Made by a program: the position numbers and the translations under genes
Assembly (NCBI GenBank): GCA_002396485.1
Contig: DGXZ01000061.1
Location: forward strand, 1 to 22,706
DNA length: 22,706 nt
Direction of reading: 5' to 3'
Source of the DNA: Spartobacteria bacterium UBA5019
Lineage (GTDB): Bacteria > Verrucomicrobiota > Verrucomicrobiia > Chthoniobacterales > Terrimicrobiaceae
The notes under the pieces: model-generated
Databases searched by the model: none
The model's input: only the letters and a program-made list of their open reading frames with translations
What the model was told of the DNA's origin: nothing
Shown here: positions 15,418 through 22,706 of the stretch, piece by piece
Layout of the letters: the number at the start of each line of letters is the position of its first letter
Position numbering within the stretch: position 1 is the stretch's first letter

Positions 15418-16298
15418 TAGAATTCGCGGCTCAGGAGATAGTCGGCGAGCCCTCGCAGGAAGGCAGCGCGCTCGCCGAAAGGTTTCAGGGCCCAGAGAGC
15501 GAGGTTCGTATGACGGGCCGCTTCCTTGCGGGATTTTTCGAGACCGAAGACCGCAGGGTAGGTGGCCTTGCCAGCGGCGGCATCCTTCCCGGCACTTTTT
15601 CCGAGTTGTTCGCTCGTTTGAGTGATGTCCAAAATGTCGTCCACTATTTGGAATGCCAGCCCCAGATGCGTGCCGAATTTGCCCAAGGAGCGGCACTCGG
15701 CGTGCGTCGCATTTGCCGACATGGCGCCAAGCCGGAGGCTCACAGAAATCATGGCCGCCGTCTTGCCAAGGTGAATGAATTCCAGACCCGCCGGGCTGAC
15801 CTTTTGATTCTCCGCTTCGACATCAGCGACCTGACCACCGATGAGATGCGAACTCCCGGCTGCCTTGGAAAGCTCACAAAAAAAATCCCCCATTCCGTGG
15901 CGTGCGGTGGCTTTGGTGCGGGCCAAAATCTCGAAGGCAACCGTCAGCAAGGCATCCCCTGTCAATACCGCGATGCCCTCGCCGAATACCTTGTGCGTTG
16001 TCGGGCGTCCACGCCGCAGGTCGTCGTCGTCCATGCAGGGCAGGTCATCGTGGACAAGCGAGTAAGTGTGAATGCACTCGATGGCACAAGCGGAAGGCAT
16101 GGCTGAGGAGATCGTGCCGCCACAGGCCTCGGCCGCAGCGAGGCATAAAACAGGTCGCAGACGCTTGCCACCGGCAAAAACACTGTAGCGCATCGCTGTG
16201 TGCAGAGTCTTTGGCTTCGTCTTTTCACCCGGCAACCAACGGTCCAACGCCTGATCCACCTTTTTGTGAAGGGATGCGAGGCGGGGTTTCAAGTTCAT
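15417..16298 (-). CDS. ispA: Polyprenyl diphosphate synthase, IspA-type (farnesyl/geranyl­geranyl diphosphate synthase)
   Basis: This 293-residue trans-prenyltransferase condenses isopentenyl diphosphate with allylic diphosphates. It shows GGKRLRPVL (about 43-51), the first Asp-rich motif HDDLPCMDDDDLRRG (about 83-97, with the two-residue insertion typical of bacterial type II farnesyl synthases), GGQVADVE, and the second Asp-rich motif FQIVDDILD. The residues before the first motif (HTYSLVHDD) closely follow E. coli IspA, favouring a C15 product, though C20 cannot be excluded by eye. C15 diphosphate would feed UppS, also in this window. It is the first gene of the five-gene minus-strand run and is divergent from purN across a 130-base intergenic region likely to contain both promoters. 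Confidence 0.93.
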   Translation of the reverse strand: MNLKPRLASLHKKVDQALDRWLPGEKTKPKTLHTAMRYSVFAGGKRLRPVLCLAAAEACGGTISSAMPSACAIECIHTYSLVHDDLPCMDDDDLRRGRPTTHKVFGEGIAVLTGDALLTVAFEILARTKATARHGMGDFFCELSKAAGSSHLIGGQVADVEAENQKVSPAGLEFIHLGKTAAMISVSLRLGAMSANATHAECRSLGKFGTHLGLAFQIVDDILDITQTSEQLGKSAGKDAAAGKATYPAVFGLEKSRKEAARHTNLALWALKPFGERAAFLRGLADYLLSREF

Positions 16299-16428
16299 CG
16301 GTGGATAGTTTCAATCGGATGCGGAGCGACTCATAGTCACGCCTGCCCGCTGCGACAATACCCAACTCAAAATTCCTGAAACTTAAGACTCCCCTCGCCC
16401 GCCTTTGATATGCAGAATACCATTTCTC

Positions 16429-17016
16429 ATGCCGCACCTGAAAATTGCCGTCCTCGGTTCTGGAAAAGGTTCCAACTTCCGCGCGATCCTCTCCGCGATC
16501 ATGGCGGGACACCTCAGAGTCACCCCCGTCCTCGCGGCATCCGATGTGGCCGACGCCGGCATTCTCAACCTGGCTGAGAATCTTGGAATCCCGACGACAG
16601 TGATCAACGAGCCCAAATTCCGAACCCGTCTTTCCGAAGAGGTCGAGTCCAAGCTGGTCGAGGAACTCCAAGCATCCGGCGCAGAGCTGATCGTCCTCGC
16701 CGGCTACATGCGCCTCGTCAAATCTCCACTTCTCGAAGCCTTCCCTCGCCGTATTATCAATATCCACCCTTCTCTTCTGCCCTCCTTTCCCGGCCTGGAA
16801 GCCTGGAGACAGGCTCTCACGGCTGGTGTCAAGATGACTGGCTGCACGGTGCATTTCGTGGACTCGGGCATGGACACAGGCGAAATCATCGGCCAGTCCG
16901 AAGTGTCGATCCTCCCCGGAGACACACCGGAAACCCTCCACGCGCGCATTCAAGAGGCAGAGCACGAACTTTATCCCGAAGTCCTCGCACGCTTCGCCCG
17001 CCGGGAGCTGCCATGA
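16429..17016 (+). CDS. purN: Phosphoribosylglycinamide formyltransferase
   Basis: This 195-residue enzyme transfers a formyl group from 10-formyltetrahydrofolate to glycinamide ribonucleotide in purine synthesis. The N-terminus LKIAVLGSGKGSNFRAI carries the phosphate-binding loop. The catalytic Asn and His lie in INIHPSLLPSFPG (Asn111, His113), and the catalytic Asp region is VDSGMDTGEIIGQ (Asp149). I chose the ATG at 16429 because it puts the first strand at residue 4, as usual; an in-frame start at 16405 would add eight residues. The gene overlaps the downstream helicase by four bases (ATGA). Confidence 0.95.
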   Translation: MPHLKIAVLGSGKGSNFRAILSAIMAGHLRVTPVLAASDVADAGILNLAENLGIPTTVINEPKFRTRLSEEVESKLVEELQASGAELIVLAGYMRLVKSPLLEAFPRRIINIHPSLLPSFPGLEAWRQALTAGVKMTGCTVHFVDSGMDTGEIIGQSEVSILPGDTPETLHARIQEAEHELYPEVLARFARRELP

Positions 17017-19019
17017 GCCGCTTCCGCCTCTACGACCTCAATCCGGAGCAACAAAGCGCAGCCACCCACGAGAACGGCCCACTGCTCATCCTCGCAGGCG
17101 CGGGAACCGGCAAAACCCGCACCATCGTCGCACGCATCACCTGGCTCGTCTCAACCGGCACTCCCGCCTCAAAAATCCTAGCCGTCACCTTCACGAACAA
17201 GGCAGCCCGAGAGATGAAGGAGCGCATCCGGGGAATGCTCAACGAGGAGCAAGCGGATGAAATCACCGCATCCACCTTTCATGCCCTCTGCGTGCGGATT
17301 CTCCGAGCGGATGCCGACAAGATCGGCTACAAAAACAACTTCACCATTTTTGACGAGGGCGACCAACTCGGCCTCATCAAAAAGGTCATCAATCGCGTCA
17401 CGGCGAAGGATGAAAAACTCGATCCCGGCCTCGCAAAGAACCTCATCAGCAAGGCCAAAAACAACGGCTGGGCCGCACCGCAAGACGACGAGACTGTCAT
17501 CGGCGCGGTGTATGCGCGCTACAACCGTGAACTCCATGCGCTGAATGCGATGGATTTCGACGACCTGCTCGTCCAAGCCGTGCGCCTTCTGAATGATCAC
17601 CAGGATGTCCGGGACAAGTGGCGCGCCCGGTATAGCCAGATGATGGTCGACGAATTCCAGGATACCAACCGCCTGCAACTCGATCTGGTGAGCCTGCTCG
17701 CAGCCGGCGACCCGCCCAATATCTGCGTCGTAGGCGACGACGACCAGAGCATCTACGGGTGGCGCGGGGCCGAGGTCTCAAACATCCTGGAGTTTGAAAA
17801 ACATTTCCCGAATCCGAAGATTATCCGCCTGGAGCAGAACTACCGCAGCACGAATCCCATTCTCACCACGGCCAACCGCCTCATCAAAAACAACCCGCGC
17901 CGGCGCGTGAAGAATCTGTGGAGTTCCGTCGCGGGTGGAGATCCGGTTCATGTCGTGGCAGTGGCTGATGATAAAACAGAAGCCGAATTTGTCGTCGGCG
18001 AGGCCGGTGCCATCCGCAATGCAAGCGGGCTCCCCTGGGAGCAATTCGCGGTGATCTACCGCATGAATGCCCAATCCCGACTCCTTGAGGAAAACCTCCG
18101 CCGCATGAAAATCCCCTACCGTCTCGTTGGCGGAAAAAGCTTTTTCGACCGGCGCGAGATCAAGGATATCCTGGCCACCATCACCTGCCTCATCAACCCG
18201 CAGGATGACATTTCCCTCCTCCGCATCATCAATACGCCCCCGCGCGGCATCGGGGCCACAACGGTGGAACTCGCCCTCGAGCACAGCGCCAAGGCGCACC
18301 GCAGCCTGTTTGAAACCCTCACGGATGCCGCCTTCGAGCAGGAGGTGACTCGCAAGACCGCTGCAGCGATCAGCAAGTTCGCAGAGGACCTCGCTGCCGC
18401 GCGCATCCACCTCCTCACGCCCGGAGCGGATGCCTTTGCCATCGTCAACGGCTACCTCTCCGAGACCGGCTATTTCGAGGATCTCAAAAACTCGTGCAAG
18501 ACCCCCGAGGAAGCACTCAACCGTGAGTCCGGAGCGAAGGAAATCCTCAACGCCCTGGCAACCCACCAATCGAAAAAGCGCGGCAGTGTGCAGGATTTTC
18601 TCGACGAACTCTCGCTGAACCGCGAACGCGAAGAGGACAAAAAAGACGACTCCACCGGGCTCACTCTCATCACCCTCCACGCCGCCAAGGGGCTTGAGTT
18701 TCCGCATGTTTTTCTCATCGGCGCGGAGGATGGACTCCTCCCCCACGAGCGCTCGAAATCCGAGGGCACGGTGGATGAGGAACGGCGGCTTTTTTATGTT
18801 GGCATTACCCGTGCGATGAAGTCTCTCACGATCACTCATTGCCGGAACCGCATGAAATTTGGCTCCGCCATGCACTGCCGTCCCAGCCCGTTTCTCAAGG
18901 AAATCGAAGGCGACAGCGTCCTCTCGGAATCCCACGAGGACATCATGTCCCGCCCAGTCGCCGAGGAGGACCTCGCCGCGTCGTTCGCCAGCCTGAGAGC
19001 CATGCTCGCGCAGGATTGA
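17013..19019 (+). CDS. UvrD/PcrA/Rep family superfamily I DNA helicase
   Basis: This 668-residue ATP-dependent 3'-5' helicase has all SF1A motifs. They include the Q-motif LNPEQQSA (9-16), Walker A AGAGTGKT (28-35), FTNKAAREMKERI, DEFQDTN (213-219), GDDDQSIYGWRGA, QNYRST, LHAAKGLEF and EERRLFYVGITRA. The family serves nucleotide excision repair, mismatch repair or replication fork restart. The C-terminus is short (LRAMLAQD) and lacks the long tail with the TUDOR-like RNA polymerase-binding module of PcrA/UvrD, which are typically about 720 residues. Rep-like or short UvrD paralogue are both possible. It is translationally coupled to purN by the ATGA overlap. No functional link to purine synthesis is implied. 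Confidence 0.93.
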   Translation: MSRFRLYDLNPEQQSAATHENGPLLILAGAGTGKTRTIVARITWLVSTGTPASKILAVTFTNKAAREMKERIRGMLNEEQADEITASTFHALCVRILRADADKIGYKNNFTIFDEGDQLGLIKKVINRVTAKDEKLDPGLAKNLISKAKNNGWAAPQDDETVIGAVYARYNRELHALNAMDFDDLLVQAVRLLNDHQDVRDKWRARYSQMMVDEFQDTNRLQLDLVSLLAAGDPPNICVVGDDDQSIYGWRGAEVSNILEFEKHFPNPKIIRLEQNYRSTNPILTTANRLIKNNPRRRVKNLWSSVAGGDPVHVVAVADDKTEAEFVVGEAGAIRNASGLPWEQFAVIYRMNAQSRLLEENLRRMKIPYRLVGGKSFFDRREIKDILATITCLINPQDDISLLRIINTPPRGIGATTVELALEHSAKAHRSLFETLTDAAFEQEVTRKTAAAISKFAEDLAAARIHLLTPGADAFAIVNGYLSETGYFEDLKNSCKTPEEALNRESGAKEILNALATHQSKKRGSVQDFLDELSLNREREEDKKDDSTGLTLITLHAAKGLEFPHVFLIGAEDGLLPHERSKSEGTVDEERRLFYVGITRAMKSLTITHCRNRMKFGSAMHCRPSPFLKEIEGDSVLSESHEDIMSRPVAEEDLAASFASLRAMLAQD

Positions 19020-19088
19020 CCACAGACTCGGTTCAAGGGTGACTTTTATGCTGAGATAGATTTAATTTAGGTTGAGTATCAATACAAT

Positions 19089-19856
19089 ATGCCTGACCTC
19101 TTGCGCATTTTTCGACTTACTTGTCTCGGTCTGTTCACTGTGGATTTGGCTTGGGCAGAAAGCACGCAGAATATTTATAACAACCCCCTCACGGACATTC
19201 CGGCCGTTCAATTTCAGGATTATGCACAGCCTTTCTTAAGAGACGACCAAAGCAGCGGATCCAACAATCCGACGCTGAGGGCAATTTTGCCCCATAAAAC
19301 TTTTGGCATTCCCCAGATGCTGCGAGCTTCCATTCCGACCGCGGCCACAGCGTGGTCACACGGCGAGGCCGAGACGGGATTCGGCGATTTGGAAATTTTC
19401 AACGTCCCTTTGCTTGAGTCTGGCAATTTACGCTATGGAGTCGGGCCTCTCCTTGTCATACCGACGGCGAGCAGCAAAGCACTCGGAGATCAATTTTGGC
19501 AACTCGGCGCGGAAGTTGTCGTAAGCGCCCCGATGCGCTGGGGACTTTTGGCTACGTTGATTTCCTACCAACAGCCATTCGGAGGCGACGCTCCCTCGTT
19601 CGATTTCCAGCCTTTTCTTTTTTACAATCTTCCTGGCGGTTACTACCTGCGCTCATCGGCCATCGCCTCAGTGAATTTGGCGCAAAAAAATGCTGTCATT
19701 CCGATTGGCCTTGGGATCGGTCATATTGGACAAATTTCAAATAAACGCGCTGTCCTCAATATTTACCTGGAACCCCAATACTCTGTTCTGCAAGTAGGCC
19801 AAGGAGTTCCCGTCTTTCAGGTTTTCGCTGGCTTCAATATCCAATTTCCTCCATAG
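19089..19856 (+). CDS. Secreted outer-membrane beta-barrel-like protein (MetA-pathway/'neuromedin U'-type family)
   Basis: The 255-residue product has a signal peptide (basic start, hydrophobic core about 8-21, cleavage site after AWA at 23). The mature part has alternating strands, is rich in Gly, Pro and aromatics, and ends in an aromatic strand (VFAGFNIQFPP). The pattern GDLEIFNVPLL, YGVGPLLVIPTASSKALG and FWQLGAEVVVSAPMRWGLLATLISYQQPFGGD closely follows a widespread putative outer-membrane family annotated as phenol-degradation MetA-like or 'neuromedin U' protein. A porin or barrel role is inferred and the substrate is unknown. It is preceded by 69 AT-rich bases after the helicase stop and followed by 176 bases, so it looks monocistronic. 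Its base composition is more AT-rich than its upstream neighbours. Confidence 0.7.
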   Translation: MPDLLRIFRLTCLGLFTVDLAWAESTQNIYNNPLTDIPAVQFQDYAQPFLRDDQSSGSNNPTLRAILPHKTFGIPQMLRASIPTAATAWSHGEAETGFGDLEIFNVPLLESGNLRYGVGPLLVIPTASSKALGDQFWQLGAEVVVSAPMRWGLLATLISYQQPFGGDAPSFDFQPFLFYNLPGGYYLRSSAIASVNLAQKNAVIPIGLGIGHIGQISNKRAVLNIYLEPQYSVLQVGQGVPVFQVFAGFNIQFPP

Positions 19857-20032
19857 GCTAACAATTCTTCCTTGGAAATCTATTGGGGCTGGTTATCTAC
19901 TCTCCAACCGCGCAGCTCCCGCAGGTTGCTGAAAACTAAATCACTAAACTCTAAAGACTTCTTGATGCTCGATTGGAAACGGAGAATGGAATTCTTTTTT
20001 TGCATACCTTGCAGGCATGACCCAAAATTCAA
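19857..20032. other. AT-rich intergenic region upstream of the glycerate genes
   Basis: This 176-base gap is clearly richer in A and T than the genes around it. It contains short homopolymer runs (a T7 run near 20000) just before the glycerate dehydrogenase ATG. It probably holds the terminator of the barrel gene and the promoter of the glycerate operon, but I could not identify a convincing terminator hairpin with a T tract or a -35/-10 pair. Confidence 0.4.
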
Positions 20033-20983
20033 ATGACTAAAATCACAATTCTGGATGAAGGACGGCTTTTGGAAGGAGGCCTGACATGGCACGAGCTCAA
20101 TCAACTTGCCCAGTTGAGCACATACGAACAGACAACTCCCGAGCAATTGATCGAAAGAGCTCAAGACAGCCGGATTCTACTCACAAATAAGACGCCCCTC
20201 AGCCGTGAAACAATCCAATCATTGCATAACCTGGAGTTCATTGGAGTCCTGGCAACCGGCTTCAATGTGGTGGATGTGGAAGCGGCCCGGGCACGAGGCA
20301 TTCCCGTTTCCAATGTGCCGGTCTACGGGTCGGAATCCGTGGCTCAGCATACTTGGGCACTGATTTTGGAACTCTGCCACCATGTGGGTGCCCACGCGGA
20401 TGACGCAGCCAGTGGCGACTGGACTCGCAGCCACCGCTGGAGCCATTGGAGGTGGCCTTTGATCGAACTCAAGGGTCGGAGATTGGGATTGATTGGTCGC
20501 GGTCCGATTGCACAGCGTGTAGCCACGATCGGCCGTGCGTTCGGCATGGAGGTGATGCACGGTTCGCTCTCTCATCCAGACGGAGGGGATGGGCTCGAAC
20601 CACTCGAAGTGGTCCGCAGATCCTCGGATGTCCTGTCACTCCACTGCCGCTTCACGCCTGAATGGCAAGGATTCCTCAATGCGGATTTTCTACGTGAAAT
20701 GAAACCTGGTGCGTTTCTCATCAATACGGCGCGCGGGGCGTTGGTCTGCGAATCCGATCTCGCCGAAGCGCTCAATGCGGGTCGTCTCGCCGGGGCCGCC
20801 TTGGATGTGCTTGCTCAGGAACCGCCCGCCGAAACAAACCCTCTGCTCAATGCAAAAAACTGCCTGGTCACGGCGCATATGGCATGGTCCGGCCTCAGCG
20901 CCCGCCGTCGGCTGGTCGAAGTAACCGAGGCTAATGTCAAAGCCTTCCTCAGCGGATTTCCCATCAATGTCGTGAACCCATGA
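20033..20983 (+). CDS. D-2-hydroxyacid dehydrogenase, glycerate dehydrogenase/hydroxypyruvate reductase-like
   Basis: This 316-residue NAD(P)-dependent enzyme probably reduces hydroxypyruvate to D-glycerate. It has the substrate loop ATGFNVVDVEAARARGIPVSNVPVYGSESVAQHT, the nucleotide loop GLIGRGPIAQRVA, the catalytic Arg in NTARGALV, the catalytic Glu in AQEPP and the catalytic His in TAHMAWSG. The overall order and the W after the His match glycerate dehydrogenases (HprA-like) better than lactate or phosphoglycerate dehydrogenases. The glycine loop is GxGxxA rather than GxGxxG. Substrate assignment is strengthened by the overlapping downstream glycerate kinase (ATGA). Confidence 0.88.
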   Translation: MTKITILDEGRLLEGGLTWHELNQLAQLSTYEQTTPEQLIERAQDSRILLTNKTPLSRETIQSLHNLEFIGVLATGFNVVDVEAARARGIPVSNVPVYGSESVAQHTWALILELCHHVGAHADDAASGDWTRSHRWSHWRWPLIELKGRRLGLIGRGPIAQRVATIGRAFGMEVMHGSLSHPDGGDGLEPLEVVRRSSDVLSLHCRFTPEWQGFLNADFLREMKPGAFLINTARGALVCESDLAEALNAGRLAGAALDVLAQEPPAETNPLLNAKNCLVTAHMAWSGLSARRRLVEVTEANVKAFLSGFPINVVNP

Positions 20984-22125
20984 CGCGCCTGAGGGTGCTT
21001 ATCTCGCCCGATAAATTTAAGGGCTCACTGGATGCGAACGCAGCAGCGGAAGCTCTGCGGGCAGGCTGGCTGAATGCACGCCCCTCCGATGAGTGCCGCT
21101 GCCTACCAATCGCCGACGGGGGAGAAGGCTTTCTTGATGCCATAGAATCCACAGGAAATTGGGAGTCTCTGGAGGCCAATGTACGAGGACCGCTGGGAAA
21201 AACGGTTTCGACAAAAGTTTTGCTCTCCGGTTCCAGATCCGCCATAGAAACCAGCACCGCCTGCGGGTTGCACCTCGTGGCACCTGAGTTCAGAAATCCG
21301 AAGGAAACAAACACCTTTGGGGTCGGCGAATTATTGCTCCGCGCAGCGGCAGAGGGTGTCTCACTCCTCTACGCCGGACTCGGTGGTAGCGCCACCATCG
21401 ACGGAGGCTTCGGCATGGCCCGCGCGCTGGGCTTCCGGTTTCTCGACAAGCAGGGCGAGCCGATAGGCGATGGGCCGCTGAACTTGATAAAATTGACGAG
21501 CATTGTTCCCCCCTCAAATCTCTCCTTACCCCGCATATTGGCGGCATCGGATGTGACCAACCTCCTGCTTGGTAAAAATGGATGCACGCGAATTTTTGGC
21601 CCGCAGAAAGGGCTGCGCGCTTGCGATACCTCGCTTTTCGAAGAAGCCCTTGCCCAGCTGGTCGAAGTCTGCCAGAGAGATCTTGGAACAAATTATGGAA
21701 TATCATCTGGAAGTGGAGCTGCTGGGGGGCTGGGATTTGGGTTTCTCGCATTTTGCGGAGCGCTGATAGTCCCGGGCTTTCAACTCGTCGCTGAGATTCT
21801 GCAGTTGGATGCCCATCTTCAATGGGCCGATGTGATCCTCACTGGGGAAGGATCTTTGGATTCACAGAGCCTCGGAGGCAAAGCACCGGTAGCCCTGGCC
21901 CGTATGGCTCAAAGACAGAACAAGCCAGTAGAATGTTTTGCCGGCATTATTTCGCCGAATATTGATTGGCATTCCATCTTTCATGGCGTGACTTCATTAT
22001 CCGAGATTGCGGGTTCCAAAGAGCTTGCAATCAAAAATGTCGAGAGCTGTCTTTTTGAATCCTCCCGAATTTTCGCTAAAACTCTCGAAGTAGAAAGTAC
22101 TGCAAAAGGCACTCATGTCATCTGA
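20980..22125 (+). CDS. Glycerate kinase, GlxK/GarK type
   Basis: This 381-residue kinase phosphorylates D-glycerate; characterised members of this family (type I) usually give 2-phosphoglycerate. It shows the opening LISPDKFKGSLDA (8-20), the PIADGGEGFLDA motif (about 43-54), the glycine-rich LGGSATIDGGFGMARALG and GSGAAGGLGFG loops, and TGEGSLDSQSLGGKAP near the C-terminus. Length matches the family (about 375-385). The start overlaps the dehydrogenase stop by four bases, so the pair forms a short operon taking hydroxypyruvate to phosphoglycerate, as in glyoxylate or serine-derived carbon recovery. It is the last credible gene in the window. Confidence 0.95.
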   Translation: MTRLRVLISPDKFKGSLDANAAAEALRAGWLNARPSDECRCLPIADGGEGFLDAIESTGNWESLEANVRGPLGKTVSTKVLLSGSRSAIETSTACGLHLVAPEFRNPKETNTFGVGELLLRAAAEGVSLLYAGLGGSATIDGGFGMARALGFRFLDKQGEPIGDGPLNLIKLTSIVPPSNLSLPRILAASDVTNLLLGKNGCTRIFGPQKGLRACDTSLFEEALAQLVEVCQRDLGTNYGISSGSGAAGGLGFGFLAFCGALIVPGFQLVAEILQLDAHLQWADVILTGEGSLDSQSLGGKAPVALARMAQRQNKPVECFAGIISPNIDWHSIFHGVTSLSEIAGSKELAIKNVESCLFESSRIFAKTLEVESTAKGTHVI

Positions 22126-22271
22126 CCTTTCTCCCTGCTGTCGACGCGGCAGCGATAAGCGTGAGCATCTGAGTGACGTGCAGACCCGCATCACCGAAAC
22201 CACAGGTCGGCAAGTCGCCGAGCTTGCTCCAGAAAAGTGTGCGGACAAGAAGCTCTCGCTGAAAAAGGCGG

Positions 22272-22360
22272 CGTAGGCGCTGTGAGTGTCGTGGCATTCG
22301 CCTGCGACATTTACAGCAGGCCCTCAAATAACAACGTGGGGTCTCCGCGCAACGCCTACG
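22272..22360 (+). repeat. Nested inverted repeats forming a multi-stem structure
   Basis: An 8-base outer arm (CGTAGGCG at 22272-22279) pairs perfectly with CGCCTACG at 22353-22360. Directly inside, CTGT (22280-22283) pairs with ACAG (22313-22316), and TGTCG (22287-22291) pairs with CGACA (22305-22309). The outer stem therefore closes a loop that holds a second stem with an internal bulge. This coaxial arrangement is what a folded RNA or a transposon end would show. Confidence 0.5.
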
Positions 22361-22439
22361 AGACAACTGGTCATGTTCTCGGCGTTTTCATCTGCGAGTG
22401 AAGCCCTGTGATGGCAATTCGAGTGCGCTAGCTCACGCC

Positions 22440-22516
22440 CTCGCGGGCCAGGACCGAAAAAATGCGGCCGAAGGCCGGCGAGAAACCACTCCATGTCGGG
22501 CCGAGGCGCACCCGAC
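22440..22516 (+). repeat. Two adjacent hairpins
   Basis: CTCGC (22440-22444) pairs with GCGAG (22478-22482). Inside it, CGGCC (22465-22469) pairs with GGCCG (22473-22477) around a GAA loop. Twelve bases downstream GTCGGG (22495-22500) pairs with CCCGAC (22511-22516) around a 10-base loop. No T tract follows, so these do not look like simple terminators. Confidence 0.5.
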
Positions 22517-22648
22517 TCTACCCAAGCGCGCTCCCCGCAAAAGTTGTCGTGAAGTCATTTTTAGAGTCTCAAAGCAAGCTGACTTTGGTAAAATGTCCGA
22601 AATGTATATCTGATGTCACTACTGTCCGGTTATAAGTTAAACAGCTCC

Positions 22649-22703
22649 AATTGCTTATTTTTTAGACCAATTGGCGTTTGGAAAGTTGTTTTCATAAGCA
22701 ATT
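22649..22703. repeat. 10-base inverted repeat at the right edge
   Basis: AATTGCTTAT (22649-22658) is the exact reverse complement of ATAAGCAATT (22694-22703), separated by 35 AT-rich bases that contain the palindrome CCAATTGG (22667-22674). It could be a mobile-element end, a weak terminator or chance in an AT-rich tract. Confidence 0.4.
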
Positions 22704-22706
22704 CAT

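Larger units (their letters stand above)
22126..22706. other. Non-coding, inverted-repeat-rich region with no credible gene
   Basis: This 581-base stretch contains only short open frames on both strands. All are low-complexity (Arg/Ser-rich) and resemble no family I know. The first 440 bases are GC-rich and carry several strong inverted repeats in succession; the last 140 bases are markedly AT-rich. Together with the IS630 remnant at the other end, this could be a decayed mobile element, a repeat at which an assembly ended, or a structured RNA. I cannot name it. Confidence 0.5.

Noticed and set aside
15418..15696. N-terminal extension of the DUF4230-like protein
   Set aside because: It runs inside the prenyl synthase gene in another frame; the ATG at 15417 directly precedes a membrane anchor and gives a TAATG junction.
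16225..16965. 246-residue minus-strand frame opposite purN
   Set aside because: Antisense shadow; purN carries full catalytic motifs.
17778..18935. 385-residue minus-strand frame
   Set aside because: Antisense shadow of the UvrD/PcrA-type helicase, created by high GC codon bias.
20017..20040. Seven-codon ORF overlapping the glycerate dehydrogenase start, possible leader peptide
   Set aside because: Too short to distinguish from chance, with no repeated regulatory codons and no attenuator hairpin visible.
22118..22366. 82-residue minus-strand ORF rich in Arg and Cys
   Set aside because: Low-complexity composition, no motif, and it spans strong inverted repeats, which fits non-coding DNA better.

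Overview
The window is a compact, gene-dense bacterial segment. It encodes a Gram-negative envelope: a stand-alone heptose-1-phosphate adenylyltransferase, an LptF/LptG-type LPS export permease, undecaprenyl diphosphate synthase and a signal-peptide outer-membrane-type barrel protein. The protein style points to the Planctomycetota-Verrucomicrobiota-Chlamydiota side, most likely Verrucomicrobiota. Signs include the threonyl-tRNA synthetase subtype, the GreA/GreB C-terminal-like solo protein, weak or absent Shine-Dalgarno sequences and GTG starts. This placement is an inference from gene style; no rRNA or other marker is present.

Layout. 1-300 carries a decayed C-terminal end of an IS630-type transposase. 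327-782 (-) is a GreA/GreB-like factor, divergent from a TauE/SafE (TSUP) permease (877-1653, +). A long minus-strand block (7033 down to 1660) then reads malate dehydrogenase, an Rpn/PD-(D/E)XK nuclease, a ClpX-like AAA+ ATPase, a membrane-anchored class III cyclase-homology protein and HldE2/RfaE2. The last three genes overlap by 14 and 11 bases. From 7162 the plus strand carries a threonyl-tRNA synthetase lacking its N-terminal half, then purA, uppS and a TrhO-RluA fusion. Convergent with these is a five-gene minus-strand run (16298 down to 12124): ispA-type prenyl synthase, DUF4230-like anchored protein, LptF/G permease, a small conserved-looking protein and a DusB-type tRNA-dihydrouridine synthase. 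Divergent from that run are purN and a UvrD/PcrA helicase (ATGA overlap). The right part holds a barrel protein and a glycerate dehydrogenase-glycerate kinase pair (ATGA overlap). 22126-22706 has no credible gene but contains several nested inverted repeats.

How the genes fit together. Three translation-related genes lie close together: ThrRS-like, the U34 hydroxylase/pseudouridine synthase fusion, and DusB. Isoprenoid and envelope functions recur (IspA, UppS, LptG-like, HldE2). PurA and PurN both act in purine synthesis. The glycerate pair converts hydroxypyruvate to phosphoglycerate.

The items that most deserve follow-up are four. They are the overlapping operon of a zinc-finger-less ClpX-like ATPase with a catalytically degraded cyclase-homology membrane protein; the TrhO-RluA fusion; the amputated ThrRS; and the structured non-coding right end. 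I found no CRISPR array, tRNA, rRNA or prophage.
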